A stretch of DNA of 64,000 nucleotides from Deinococcus sp. YIM 134068. GTDB taxonomy: Bacteria; Deinococcota; Deinococci; Deinococcales; Deinococcaceae. The notes beneath the pieces are model-generated. The model was not told where the DNA came from. It was given only the letters and a program-made list of their open reading frames with translations, and did no database searches. The translations under genes and the position numbers were made by a program. Positions within the stretch are counted from its first letter, which is position 1, and each line of letters starts with the position of its first letter. Positions 25,221 to 36,291 of the stretch are shown piece by piece. The stretch spans positions 1 to 64,000 of the forward strand of contig NZ_JAZHPF010000010.1 of NCBI RefSeq assembly GCF_036543075.1. The letters are read 5' to 3'.

Positions 25221-26459
25221 CTACGACGCCCCCTCCCCCGCCCGCCGCGCCGCCGGGTGGCCGCTGCGCCGCGCCGGGCGGTACAGGCCGAGGTAGAGCA
25301 GCACCACGCTCCCCGCGTACATCAGCAGGGTCCAGCCGAACAGCACCCGAAAGGCGAGGTCGAAGGGCAGCGCCCCGCGCACCACCCCGGACAGGAGGCT
25401 GCTGGCGGCCCAGCCCGCGTCCCAGGCGATGATGTTGACGGCGGAGTACATCGGGCGGTCCTCCTCGGGGAGGGCGGACATGGCGTAGGCCCCGTAGACC
25501 GGCCCCGCCGCGTTCATCAGCGCCCCGCGTGTAAATAAGGCCACGCTGACCATCCAGAGCTGCGGCGCGAAGCCCAGCACGGCGAGGAAGGGGAGGCTCG
25601 CCGCCTGCACCACGAGGACGGCGGTGAGCTGGCCCAGCCGCCGCACGAGCAGGGGCTGGAGCAGCGCGGTGGCGGCGGTGGCGAGGCTCGTCCAGGCGAA
25701 GAGGGTGCCCAGCCCGGCATAGTCCACCCGGAATTTGCCCTCGATGAACACGTTCAGGAAGGGGATGGTCGCCCCCGCCCCCAGCCCGACGAGGACGTTC
25801 GGGGCGACGAGCCGGATCATGGTCAGCTTGTCGCGCACGGCGAAGGAGCGGCCCTCGGAACGTGGGTTGCCGCTGGGACGCAGGAAGAGGACGGGGAGCA
25901 GCCCCAGGAGTTGAAAGCCCGCCGCCACCAGCAGGGCCGCGCGCAGGGCGTCCAGCCCGTCGGCGGGTGTGCCCGTCGCCGCCGCGTACGCTCCCGGCAC
26001 CCGCCCGCCGAGCAGGTTGCCCAGGAAGCCCGCACCGGTCATCAGGGCGCTCTGCACGCTGAACAGGGTGACGCGGGTGGACTCGTCGCTGTTGTTCGCC
26101 ATGAAGGGCGAGGCGCACACCGAAATCAGCGCCGCCCCCGCCCCCTGCACGAGCGCCCCCGCGATGGCCGCCCCCGGCCCGTCCGCCAGCGCGAGGATCA
26201 GCGCCCCGACGAGGCTGAGCACACTCCCCACCTTGAGGGTGTGGGCGTTGGAGAGCCGCCGCGCGAGGGCCACGGCGGGCAGGCTCAGGGCCGCCAGCGT
26301 CAGCGCCGGGAGGGCATTCACCACCCCCTGCCACTCCGCCCCCAGCCCCAGCGCCCGCAGGTAGAAGTTGAGAAAGAGCGCCGCGAACGCCTGCGACAGC
26401 CCGAACGTGAACGCCGAGGCGAGGTAGAGCCAGACCTGGCGGGAGAAACGCCACTTCAC
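25221..26459 (-). CDS. MFS transporter
   Basis: This 412-residue protein has about 12 transmembrane helices. Features are ASAFTFGLSQAFAALFLNFYLRALG in helix 1, the RRLSNAHTLK loop after helix 2, and a mid segment FMANNSDESTRVTLFSVQSALMTGAGFLGNLLGG reminiscent of sugar or drug MFS carriers. I chose GTG at 26459 because upstream in-frame codons merely translate the period-7 repeat. It is downstream of nth on the same strand with 127 bases between. No substrate evidence. Confidence 0.83.
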   Translation of the reverse strand: MKWRFSRQVWLYLASAFTFGLSQAFAALFLNFYLRALGLGAEWQGVVNALPALTLAALSLPAVALARRLSNAHTLKVGSVLSLVGALILALADGPGAAIAGALVQGAGAALISVCASPFMANNSDESTRVTLFSVQSALMTGAGFLGNLLGGRVPGAYAAATGTPADGLDALRAALLVAAGFQLLGLLPVLFLRPSGNPRSEGRSFAVRDKLTMIRLVAPNVLVGLGAGATIPFLNVFIEGKFRVDYAGLGTLFAWTSLATAATALLQPLLVRRLGQLTAVLVVQAASLPFLAVLGFAPQLWMVSVALFTRGALMNAAGPVYGAYAMSALPEEDRPMYSAVNIIAWDAGWAASSLLSGVVRGALPFDLAFRVLFGWTLLMYAGSVVLLYLGLYRPARRSGHPAARRAGEGAS

Positions 26460-26476
26460 GGGTGCCCCCGGTGGGG

Positions 26477-26573
26477 AAGCAGAGGGCAAATGGCAGAGGG
26501 CGGAAGGCAAAGGACACAGCGCCGCCCGCTCCCAGCCTTCTGCCTTCGACCTTCCGCCTTCGCCATCTGCTTC
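26477..26573. repeat. inverted pair of period-7 arrays (GGCRRAN dialect)
   Basis: Left arm GGCAAAT, GGCAGAG, GGCGGAA, GGCAAAG (about 26486-26513). Right arm CTTCTGC, CTTCGAC, CTTCCGC, CTTCGCC (about 26537-26564). The arms are complementary in unit and phase. Confidence 0.8.
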
Positions 26574-26586
26574 CGGCGCGTCCCCC

Positions 26587-27258
26587 TCACGCCTCCACCC
26601 CCACACGCGGGCAGAAGCCCACCATCTCGCACGCCGGGCACCTCGGTCTGCGGGCCACGCACACGCGGCGACCGTGAAAGATCAGCGCGTGGTGGAGGAA
26701 GACCCAGCGCCCCTCGGGGAAGAGGCGGCCCAGGTCGGCCTCCACCCGGTCGGGATTCGTCTGGACACTCAGGCCCAGGCGGCGGGCGAGGCGGCCCACG
26801 TGGGTGTCCACGGCGATGGCGGGGTAGCCGTAGGCGTTGCTCAGGACGACGTTGGCCGTCTTGCGGCCCGCGCCGGGCAGGGCGACCACGGCGGCGAAAT
26901 CGTTCGGCACCTCGCCCCCGTGCCGCTCCACGAGCAGGCGGGCGAGGGCCGCGAGACTCCGCGCCTTGCCCCGGTACAGCCCGATGGCGCGGATCAGCGG
27001 CTCGATGTCCTCCGGCGTGGCCGTACTCATGGCGTGGGCGTCCGGGTAGCGGGCGAACAGGGCGGGCGTGGCGGCGTTCACGCTGACATCGGTCGCCTGC
27101 GCGCTCAGGACCGTGGCGACGAGCAGTTCGAAGGGGGAGCGGAAGACGAGTTCGGTGCGGGCGTCTGGGTACAGCGTCTCCAGCACGGCCAGCACGAGCG
27201 GCGCGCGGTTTTGCGCCCCGTCGGGGAGGGGGGAGGGGGAATCGGGGGGGACAGACAC
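26587..27258 (-). CDS. nth: endonuclease III (DNA glycosylase/AP lyase)
   Basis: Nth removes oxidised pyrimidines and nicks the resulting abasic site in base excision repair. The 223-residue product has the helix-hairpin-helix and catalytic pair VVALPGAGRKTANVVLSNAYG (Lys) and PAIAVDTHVGRL (Asp), preceded by LVATVLSAQATDVSVN. The [4Fe-4S] cluster cysteines are CVARRPRCPACEMVGFC (spacing 6-2-5). GTG at 27258 is 7 nt after TAGGCT (minus, 27266-27271). It is shorter at the N-terminus than the longest open frame but complete for the family. Confidence 0.95.
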   Translation of the reverse strand: MSVPPDSPSPLPDGAQNRAPLVLAVLETLYPDARTELVFRSPFELLVATVLSAQATDVSVNAATPALFARYPDAHAMSTATPEDIEPLIRAIGLYRGKARSLAALARLLVERHGGEVPNDFAAVVALPGAGRKTANVVLSNAYGYPAIAVDTHVGRLARRLGLSVQTNPDRVEADLGRLFPEGRWVFLHHALIFHGRRVCVARRPRCPACEMVGFCPRVGVEA

Positions 27259-27328
27259 GGGGCGCAGCCTATCCCTCTCCTCACCGGATGGATGCAACCT
27301 CGTGTCCACTTTCCCCGTAGTCCGGGAT

Positions 27329-27550
27329 ATGCGAACCCTGTCCCTGATTTTCGGCGTTCTCGCCGCGCTTGGGCTGCTGCTGGGGCTACTGCCCTTCTTC
27401 GGGTGGCTCAACTGGCTGTTCGTGCTGCCGCCCGCCGTCCTCGGCCTGATCTTCGGGGCGCTCGCCCGCGACCGGGGGGCCGTCACCCTCAGCGCGGTCG
27501 TGGCGGTGCTCGGTGCCCTGCGGCTGATGCTGGGGGGCGGAGTGATCTGA
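27329..27550 (+). CDS. small two-helix membrane protein
   Basis: This 73-residue hydrophobic protein has two predicted membrane helices (LSLIFGVLAALGLLLGLLPF, then WLFVLPPAVLGLIFGALA) and a third weak hydrophobic stretch at the end, with the charged loop RDRG between. I do not recognise a family beyond generic DUF4190-like small membrane proteins. It diverges from nth and precedes tRNA-Trp. Confidence 0.6.
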   Translation: MRTLSLIFGVLAALGLLLGLLPFFGWLNWLFVLPPAVLGLIFGALARDRGAVTLSAVVAVLGALRLMLGGGVI

Positions 27551-27646
27551 CCGTTCAGCGTAGGCCTTTTCCCGGCTTGCGCGTCTCCGGGGGCTTTGCT
27601 ATCCTGCCGAAGCTCGTGGCGGGACCACCCCGCAGCACGTCGCGTC

Positions 27647-27723
<77 letters not shown>

Positions 27724-27730
27724 AGACAAA

Positions 27731-27754
27731 GCCCCGCCCCGCGCGGGGTTTTTT
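27731..27754 (+). terminator. rho-independent terminator after tRNA-Trp
   Basis: CCCCGC (27732-27737) pairs with GCGGGG (27743-27748), followed by TTTTTT. Confidence 0.85.
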
Positions 27755-27814
27755 ACTTTCTCTGCTGGGTGGGCGGCGGGTGCCCTGTGAGTCGGTGCCC
27801 CTCCAAGCCCAATT

Positions 27815-29344
27815 TCAGAGCGGGGGCTGGAAGACCTCGCCGTCCGGCGGCAGGTGGGCGCGGGAGGAGCGGGCCACGCGTTTGACCTCGTACATGGCGC
27901 GGTCGGCCTGTCGCAGCAGGGCGTCGGGCGTCCGGGCCTCGTGCGGGGCGAGGCTCCAGCCCAGGCTCCCGGACAGGCGGACGGTCGCGTCGCCCACCGT
28001 GACCGGGGAGGCCAGCAGGTTGCCGAGCGTCCCTCTCACGGACTGGAGGCGACGGGCGGTGGCCCCCGGCACCAGCAGGGCAAACTCGTCGCCGCCCATG
28101 CGTGCCACGAGCACGTCCCCCGGCAGCGAGGCCGTGAGGCGGGTCGCCAGCGTGGTGAGCAGCCCGTCCCCGGCGGCGTGCCCGTGCGCGTCGTTGACGA
28201 GCTTGAAGCCGTTGAGATCGAGGATGCCCACCGCGAAGGTCCCGGCCCCCCTCCTCCCGCCGCGTCCGTTCTCGCCGCGTCCGGGGGCCGACCCGTCGAG
28301 ATCGGCGCAGGCCCCCTCCAGCACCCGCATGAAGTGTGCCCGGTTCGCCAGCCCGGTGAGCGTGTCGTGGAAGGCGAGCTGTTCGAGGTGCCGCAGCGCC
28401 TGCCGCCGCCCGATCAGGAGCGCGGCGAGGTCGGCGAACTGGGCGAGCAGCGCCGTCTCCGCCGGGTGGGGCGGGGCCGCCCGGCGACCGTAGAGGGTCA
28501 TCGCGCCGAGCACCGGCCCGCCCGCCTCGTGGATCGGCACGCTGTAGGCGCGGCGGTAGCCCTCCCGCAGCAGGTCCCCCCGCAGCGCGTCCGGGAAGCC
28601 GTCCGGCGTGAGGGCGAGGACAGGGTGACCCGCGTAGACGGCCCCTCCGCACGAGAAGGCGCGGGCGTCCCGCGCGGGCAGGCGGGTCTCCACGCCGGAC
28701 GGGGGCAGCCGCAGCGGGCCGACGAGGAACAGGTCCTCCCCGTCGAGGAGCGAGGCGCAGGCGGCGCTCCCGGACAGGCGCTCGTCGAGCGTGGCGATCA
28801 AGGCACCCACGATCTCGGGCAGGGGCGCGTCCCGCGCGGCGAGGTGCATCGCCCGCGTGTGCCCGGTGGCGAGCACGAGGGCCTGACGCTGCGCGGTCAC
28901 GTCCCGCAGCACGGCCAGCCAGTGCGTGACGGGGCTGTCGAGGCCGGAGGCGTCCAGCCGCAGCGGCGTGACCTGCGCCTCCATCCAGCGGACATCCTCC
29001 ACCCGCAGCGGCAGGTCCACCCGGAAGGGCTGCCCCCGCTCGGCCAGCTCCAGCGCGTTCGGCACCACGGCGCGCAGGTTCTCGCCCGCCCCCGCGAACA
29101 ACTCGTCCAGCGTCGCGCCCCGCATGTCTTCCGGCGTGCCGCCCACCAGCCGCGCGAAGGCGAGGTTGGCGAAGGCCACGCGCCACCCGTGCCCCGGCCA
29201 GCCCGTCCCCTTCCCGGCCTCCCCCCGTTCGAGGATCAGGGTGGGGTCGCTCCCCTGGAGCAGGGCGAGCACCTCCAGCGGCTCTCCGGCGGAAGACTGC
29301 TTCAGCGCGTGGCCCCGCCGTCCCTCCTGCCTGTGTCCGGCCAT
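27815..29344 (-). CDS. diguanylate cyclase with PAS-like and GAF-like sensor regions
   Basis: The 509-residue cytosolic protein should make c-di-GMP. A PAS-like region (about residues 50-150, VAFANLAFARLVGGTPEDMRG to WLAVLRDVTAQRQ) and a GAF-like region (about 160-310, ending YSVPIHEAGGPVLGAMTLYG) precede the GGDEF domain: FHDTLTGLANRAHFM, LDLNGFKLVNDAHGHAAGD and the intact ARMGGDEFALLV. The product-inhibition site RxxD is absent (SLPGD at that position), so feedback may be weak. There is no EAL domain. TACACT (minus, 29350-29355) is 5 nt before the ATG. Confidence 0.9.
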   Translation of the reverse strand: MAGHRQEGRRGHALKQSSAGEPLEVLALLQGSDPTLILERGEAGKGTGWPGHGWRVAFANLAFARLVGGTPEDMRGATLDELFAGAGENLRAVVPNALELAERGQPFRVDLPLRVEDVRWMEAQVTPLRLDASGLDSPVTHWLAVLRDVTAQRQALVLATGHTRAMHLAARDAPLPEIVGALIATLDERLSGSAACASLLDGEDLFLVGPLRLPPSGVETRLPARDARAFSCGGAVYAGHPVLALTPDGFPDALRGDLLREGYRRAYSVPIHEAGGPVLGAMTLYGRRAAPPHPAETALLAQFADLAALLIGRRQALRHLEQLAFHDTLTGLANRAHFMRVLEGACADLDGSAPGRGENGRGGRRGAGTFAVGILDLNGFKLVNDAHGHAAGDGLLTTLATRLTASLPGDVLVARMGGDEFALLVPGATARRLQSVRGTLGNLLASPVTVGDATVRLSGSLGWSLAPHEARTPDALLRQADRAMYEVKRVARSSRAHLPPDGEVFQPPL

Positions 29345-29443
29345 ACACCAGTGTACGTGCCCCGGTCCTCCCCCGCTTTGTTAAATCTCTCTAAATGTCA
29401 AGACAGTCACCCTTCCCGGACAGAGGGCAGGTCCGGCGGTGGG

Positions 29444-29764
29444 CTAGGTGCCGCTCAGCGACGTGCTGGCGAGGAGCCAGCTCTGGAACTCCGGCAGGGC
29501 GCGGTCGAAGGGCAGGGCGATGATCTCGGGCACCTCGTAGGGATGCACGGAACGCACGCGCGCCTCCAGCTCGGGGTAGCGTTCGCCCGTCGTCTTGATG
29601 ATCAGCAGGGATTCGGGGTCCTCGGCAACGTCACCGTCCCAGCGGTAGACGCTGTGCAGCCCGCCCACCACGTTCACGCATCCCGCCAGCCGCTCGGCGA
29701 CGAGGATTCGCGCCAGCTCGTGCGCGCGTTCGGGGGGAATCGTGACCAGAACGACGAGTGACAT
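29444..29764 (-). CDS. cutA: divalent cation tolerance protein CutA
   Basis: This is a 106-residue trimeric copper-binding protein of the CutA1 family. Marks are VTIPPERAHELARILVAERLAGCVNVV, VYRWDGDVAEDPESLLIIKTT and VRSVHPYEVPEIIALP. It is implicated in metal tolerance and protein stability, mechanism unclear. TATCCT (minus, 29772-29777) is 7 nt before the ATG, indicating a leaderless transcript. A DivIC-like gene lies 162 bp upstream on the same strand. Confidence 0.95.
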   Translation of the reverse strand: MSLVVLVTIPPERAHELARILVAERLAGCVNVVGGLHSVYRWDGDVAEDPESLLIIKTTGERYPELEARVRSVHPYEVPEIIALPFDRALPEFQSWLLASTSLSGT

Positions 29765-29796
29765 GGGAGGCAGGATAGCGTTCCGGGTGGGGGGAG

Positions 29797-29920
29797 AGGT
29801 CGAGGGGTCGAGGAGTCTGGGGTCGAGGAGCTGGGGGCAGCCCTGGCCGAAGCTCCTCGCCGTGGTTCAGTCGTCCGCTTCTGCCCGCCCTCCGGCCTTT
29901 GCTGGCGACTGGCGACCCCG
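29797..29920. repeat. mixed period-8 (GTCGAGGN) and period-7 (CTGGCGA) arrays
   Basis: GTCGAGGG, GTCGAGGA, GTCTGGG, GTCGAGGA units lie at 29800-29830. A short CTGGCGA, CTGGCGA tract lies at 29903-29916. The two classes occur in one gap. Confidence 0.65.
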
Positions 29921-29926
29921 GCAACG

Positions 29927-30310
<384 letters not shown>

Positions 30311-30331
30311 GGGGCAGAGGATAGCGCCGGG

Positions 30332-30455
30332 AGCCGTCAGCGGTCAGCCGTCAGCAAGGACGTTCTTCGTCTCTCTCCCGCCCCACTACCCCAGATTCGT
30401 CTGAGAACATCGCCTCTCCCGGCTGACGGCTGAGAGCTGAAAGCTGACCGCTTCT
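30332..30455. repeat. inverted pair of period-7 arrays (AGCNGTC / AGCTGAN)
   Basis: Left arm 30332-30359 (AGCCGTC, AGCGGTC, AGCCGTC); right arm 30421-30452 (GGCTGAC, GGCTGAG, AGCTGAA, AGCTGAC). The arms are complementary around a 60-nt centre, between divergent genes. Confidence 0.8.
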
Positions 30456-30469
30456 GTTCTAATACCCCC

Positions 30470-30912
<443 letters not shown>

Positions 30913-30916
<4 letters not shown>

Positions 30917-31203
30917 GCGGCCCGGCCCGCTTCGAGGACCGGGTGATGTACCAGGGCGACCTGTGGGTGCGGCTGGACACCCTGCCCCGCCTGCTCGCGG
31001 AGGGCTGGCGGCGCACCTTATCGGATGGGGGCGTGGTGAGTGTCGTGCGGACCCCCTTTCAGTGGGCGATGGGCAGCCCGGTCATCGAGATCGAGACGGG
31101 CGGCTATCAGGGCGACGTGGGCCTGTACGTGCCCGAGGTGCAACTCGCCGAGGCGCTGGCCCTGCTGGGGGAGGACCCGTCTTCACCGGAAGTAGAAGAG
31201 TAG
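30913..31203 (+). CDS. hypothetical protein coupled to the thioesterase
   Basis: This is a 96-residue soluble protein with no family I recognise. It looks like a small mixed alpha/beta domain: DLWVRLDTLPRLLAEGWRRTLSD, then VVRTPFQWAMGSPVIEIETGGYQGDVGLYVPE and a C-terminal helix AEALALLG. Its ATG overlaps the thioesterase stop by 4 nt, which implies co-expression and possibly a joint role. Confidence 0.75.
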
Positions 31204-31282
31204 GCACGGGGGCAGCGGGCACGGGGTAGAGTGCGGGCCGCACATTTGGCCGCCCTATTTCAGACCCCGAGAGGTGAAGAGC

Positions 31283-32173
31283 GTGAATCAAGTCAGCATC
31301 GGCGTGGACGTGGGCGGCACCAAGATCGCCACGGGCGTCCTCCGGGGCGGGGAACTGCTCGACCGGCACGTCCAGCCCACCCCCGAGACGGGCTGGGAGG
31401 CCGTCCTCGACGCGGTGGCCGCACAGGTTCGTCAGTTGCAGGCCCAGCACCCGGACGCCACCCTCGTCGGCGTGGGGGTGCCCGGCCCGCTGAACACCGA
31501 CCGCACGCGGGTGAAGTTCGCCCCCAACATCTACGGCTTTCTCGACGTGCCGCTCGTGGACGGCCTGCGCGACCGCCTCGCGCAGCGGGTGGTGCTGGAG
31601 AACGACGCGAAGGCCGCCGCGCTCGCCGAGGCGTACCTGGGCGCGGCGCGCGGCACCGAGAGCAGCGTGTACGTGACGGTGAGCACGGGCATCGGCGCTG
31701 GGATCGTGCTGGGGGGGCGTCTCTGGCGCGGGCGGCACGGCATCGCCGGGGAGATCGGCCACATCACCGTCATGCCCGGCGGCCCGGTGAGCGGCGCGGG
31801 CCTCGACGGGGCGTTGGAGGCCGTCGCCAGCGGCACCGCCATCGCCCGCGACGCCAGCTACGCCCTCAACCGCGAGGTCTCCACCGCCGAGGCGTTCGCG
31901 CTCGCCGCCGGGGGCCACCCCGCCGCCCGCCGCGTCGTGAACCAGGCGATGCGGGCCATCGGCATCGCCCTCGCCGACCTCCAAAAGGTCCTCGACCCCG
32001 AGGTCTTCGTGATCGGTGGGGGCGTCGCCAGCGTGGGCGACCCCTTCTTTCAGGGCGTGCAGGCCGCCGCCGACGAGTACGCGGCGGGCTTCGCTCCCGT
32101 CACCCTCCGCCGCGCCCAACTGGGGCCGGACGCGGGGGTCATCGGGGCGGCGCTGGCGGCACAGCAGGGATAG
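31283..32173 (+). CDS. ROK family sugar kinase lacking the zinc cysteines
   Basis: This 296-residue ASKHA-fold protein of the ROK family is probably a glucokinase. The ATP motif is VSIGVDVGGTKIATGVL, the catalytic Asp lies in VLENDAKAAALAEA, and the late FVIGGGVAS block is present. The HxxxGxxCxCGxxGCLE zinc motif is altered: GEIGHITVMPGGPVSGAGLDGALEAV keeps the His but replaces all three Cys by Ser, Ala and Ala. I prefer GTG at 31283, 5 nt after GAGGTGA; GTG at 31274 is the alternative. It is a kinase, not a regulator, as no HTH precedes it. Confidence 0.85.
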   Translation: MNQVSIGVDVGGTKIATGVLRGGELLDRHVQPTPETGWEAVLDAVAAQVRQLQAQHPDATLVGVGVPGPLNTDRTRVKFAPNIYGFLDVPLVDGLRDRLAQRVVLENDAKAAALAEAYLGAARGTESSVYVTVSTGIGAGIVLGGRLWRGRHGIAGEIGHITVMPGGPVSGAGLDGALEAVASGTAIARDASYALNREVSTAEAFALAAGGHPAARRVVNQAMRAIGIALADLQKVLDPEVFVIGGGVASVGDPFFQGVQAAADEYAAGFAPVTLRRAQLGPDAGVIGAALAAQQG

Positions 32174-32199
32174 GAGGGGGGAGGGGTTAGTCGTTAGGA

Positions 32200-32236
32200 G
32201 GGCCTGCGTCTCAACTTACGTCGCAGGCCCCTCTTT
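32200..32236. terminator. bidirectional terminator between convergent genes
   Basis: GGGCCTGCG (32200-32208) pairs perfectly with CGCAGGCCC (32222-32230), followed by CTCTTT. Outer GTTAG/CTAAC arms (about 32185-32245) extend the stem. Confidence 0.75.
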
Positions 32237-32266
32237 GCCTAACTCCTCACCCCTGACGCCTCTCCC

Positions 32267-33517
<1,251 letters not shown>

Positions 33518-33605
33518 GGGGCGCAGGATACGCCCTTTGGCGTGGCCCTGTTCATCCACCCTTGACCCCCGGCGCGGTGGCGTCTATAGTCTTGGGGCTG
33601 GACGA

Positions 33606-33687
<82 letters not shown>

Positions 33688-33688
33688 G

Positions 33689-33718
33689 ACTCCCTCCCAG
33701 AGGGAGTTTTTTGTTTTG
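33689..33718 (+). terminator. rho-independent terminator after tRNA-Pro
   Basis: ACTCCCT (33689-33695) pairs with AGGGAGT (33701-33707), followed by TTTTTTGTTTT. Confidence 0.88.
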
Positions 33719-33990
33719 CGACGTGGTCTGAGAGGTCGGAGGTGGTGGACGCGCGCTCCGGCCTCCACTCCTGACGCCCCTCCCCAGGCACCGTCCGCGC
33801 TGACGCAACGGGATTGAGCGTCAACCAGAGGCTCGGCCTGGAGATTGTCCGCCCGACGGGCTTGCAGTAGGGGACGGCCCGTTCGCCAACCGTGCCCCTT
33901 CACCGGCAATCCCTTCATATGGGCGGGGATGTGCCGCCACAGGGGCGAAGGTGGACTCGGCTTTCCCGCACCCGGAGGGGGCTGACCCTC

Positions 33991-34734
33991 CTACGCACTC
34001 TTCTCGGGTGGCGTCTCCCCGAGGGTCCGCGCGAACGCCGGGAAGAGGGCGCGCACCCACGCGCGGGCCGCCTGACCCGCCGCCGCCTCGTGGACGAGCA
34101 GGAGGTCGCGGTACCCGCCGAGCAGGGCGCGCAGGCCCTCGTCGTCCCGGAGCAGGGCGGTGGTGACTTCGGTGTCCTGAAGACGGCCCAGCGCGTCGAG
34201 CACGTCGGTGAGGGGGGTCGGCACGTCGCCGAGCAGCCCGAGGGTGTAGCGGTGGCGCTTGAGGTTCTTGCGCCAGGCGTGCCACATCTCCGTGTCCGCC
34301 GAGGCGAGCGCGGCCTCGCCCTCCGCGAGCAGGTCGTCCGCGTCCTCGGCGGCGAGCTTGCGGGCGCGGACCTTCCAGCCACCCTTGAGGTCGTAGGCGG
34401 GGGGCGGCTCCGGCCAGCGGGTGCCCGCGAGCAGGGCCGTCCGCCGCGCCGCCCACTCCTCGCCAAAGCGCGTCAGCAGGGTCTCGGGGGCACCGAGATC
34501 CGCGAGGGCCGCGCGCAGGTGCCCGCCCGCCACATCGTGATCGCGAAGCGGCGCGGCGGCGCGGCGCAGGTCCCGCCACGCCCGCCGCACCCGGCCCCGC
34601 GCACCCGCCACCCGCAACTCGGCCTGGGCACGCCGGGTGAGTTTGCGCGCGGTATGCACGGCCTCGGGGTCGCCCGCCCTCAGCGCGGGCCACACGTCCT
34701 CCAGCCGCTCGGCGGTGGGACTGCGTTTCGTCAT
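33991..34734 (-). CDS. CHAD domain protein
   Basis: This is a 247-residue all-helical CHAD domain, with conserved histidines and basic helices: VHTARKLTRRAQAELRVAG, the LRDHDVAGGHLRAAL segment, and MWHAWRKNLKRHRYTLGLLG. CHAD domains bind inorganic polyphosphate and often accompany CYTH triphosphatases or polyphosphate metabolism; no CYTH domain is fused here. The ATG follows GGAGGA by 8 nt. Two metallophosphoesterase-region genes lie upstream on the same strand, separated by 319 bp of non-coding DNA. Confidence 0.85.
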   Translation of the reverse strand: MTKRSPTAERLEDVWPALRAGDPEAVHTARKLTRRAQAELRVAGARGRVRRAWRDLRRAAAPLRDHDVAGGHLRAALADLGAPETLLTRFGEEWAARRTALLAGTRWPEPPPAYDLKGGWKVRARKLAAEDADDLLAEGEAALASADTEMWHAWRKNLKRHRYTLGLLGDVPTPLTDVLDALGRLQDTEVTTALLRDDEGLRALLGGYRDLLLVHEAAAGQAARAWVRALFPAFARTLGETPPEKSA

Positions 34735-35053
34735 GGGTCGGTTCCTCCGGGGGACGGGACGGGGCGGGACTGGGCGCGTGGGTGGTCGGGGCGGATCTTC
34801 TCCGAATCGGGAACGCGGAGACCGTCATGGGTGGTGCCCACGGTCTCCCCTCCTGCACCTGCGGCCCCGTGGGGCTGCCCGCAGAGCTTCGCAAGTCCCG
34901 GCCTCCCCCGCAAGAGGGACTCCCGGAACGAACCTCTCACGGCGGTGGCCGGGGCGGCCTCTCCACCCGGCAGCGAAGGGACCAGCCACACGGGGCCGGG
35001 CGGCGTGACCTCAAGGACGGAACGGGGCGACTGGCGACCCATCCCTCCCGCCC
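34735..35053 (-). other. 319-bp non-coding leader with long hairpin upstream of the CHAD gene
   Basis: No gene is evident. The strongest structure is GGAGACCGT (34817-34825) with ACGGTCTCC (34840-34848), extended inward by TGGG/CCCA. It could be a structured 5' leader of the CHAD gene, an intergenic repeat or a decayed element. No riboswitch class was recognised, and I see no T-box sequence. Confidence 0.4.
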
Positions 35054-35868
<815 letters not shown>

Positions 35869-35872
<4 letters not shown>

Positions 35873-36156
35873 GCGCGTTCCCCGTCCCCCTCCGCCCCGG
35901 CTGACTCACCGGGCGCGTCGCTGAAGTCGAGCAGCGTCTGCTTGCTGCGCTCGCGCAGGAGCCGCGCCCCGTCCGGGTCGGGGGTGAACCGGACGCCGCC
36001 GTCCGTCACGGCCACCCGGTAGGCCGCCCCGTCGCGCGCCCCCGGCAGCCACTCCGCCGGAAGCTGGTACGTGCGGCCCCGCGTGTCCTCCACGTCCGCC
36101 AGACCCGCGTCCTCGTCGAGCACGTCCACCACCAGCACCTCTCCCGCCCACGTCAT
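35869..36156 (-). CDS. DUF3006-like small protein
   Basis: The 95-residue protein starts [43 protein letters not shown], a small beta domain like DUF3006 proteins (LPxGAREGD motif), then [31 protein letters not shown]. Function unknown. It is the first gene of a two-gene operon with the metallophosphoesterase. TAGACT (minus, 36164-36169) lies 7 nt before the ATG. Confidence 0.75.
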
Positions 36157-36291
36157 AGCGGTCAGTCTACCCGTCACCGCCGCCGCCCACCTCCCCCATT
36201 TGCCCCCTCCCCCTTTGGGGGGACGCCGGATGGGGCGGTCTCTGCTGAAGTGGGGGCATGTGTTCCCCCGCCCTGCCCTACCCTGGTGCCC

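Noticed and set aside
34735..35053. T-box riboswitch before the CHAD gene
   Set aside because: A strong hairpin is present but no T-box sequence, and the downstream gene is not linked to aminoacylation.
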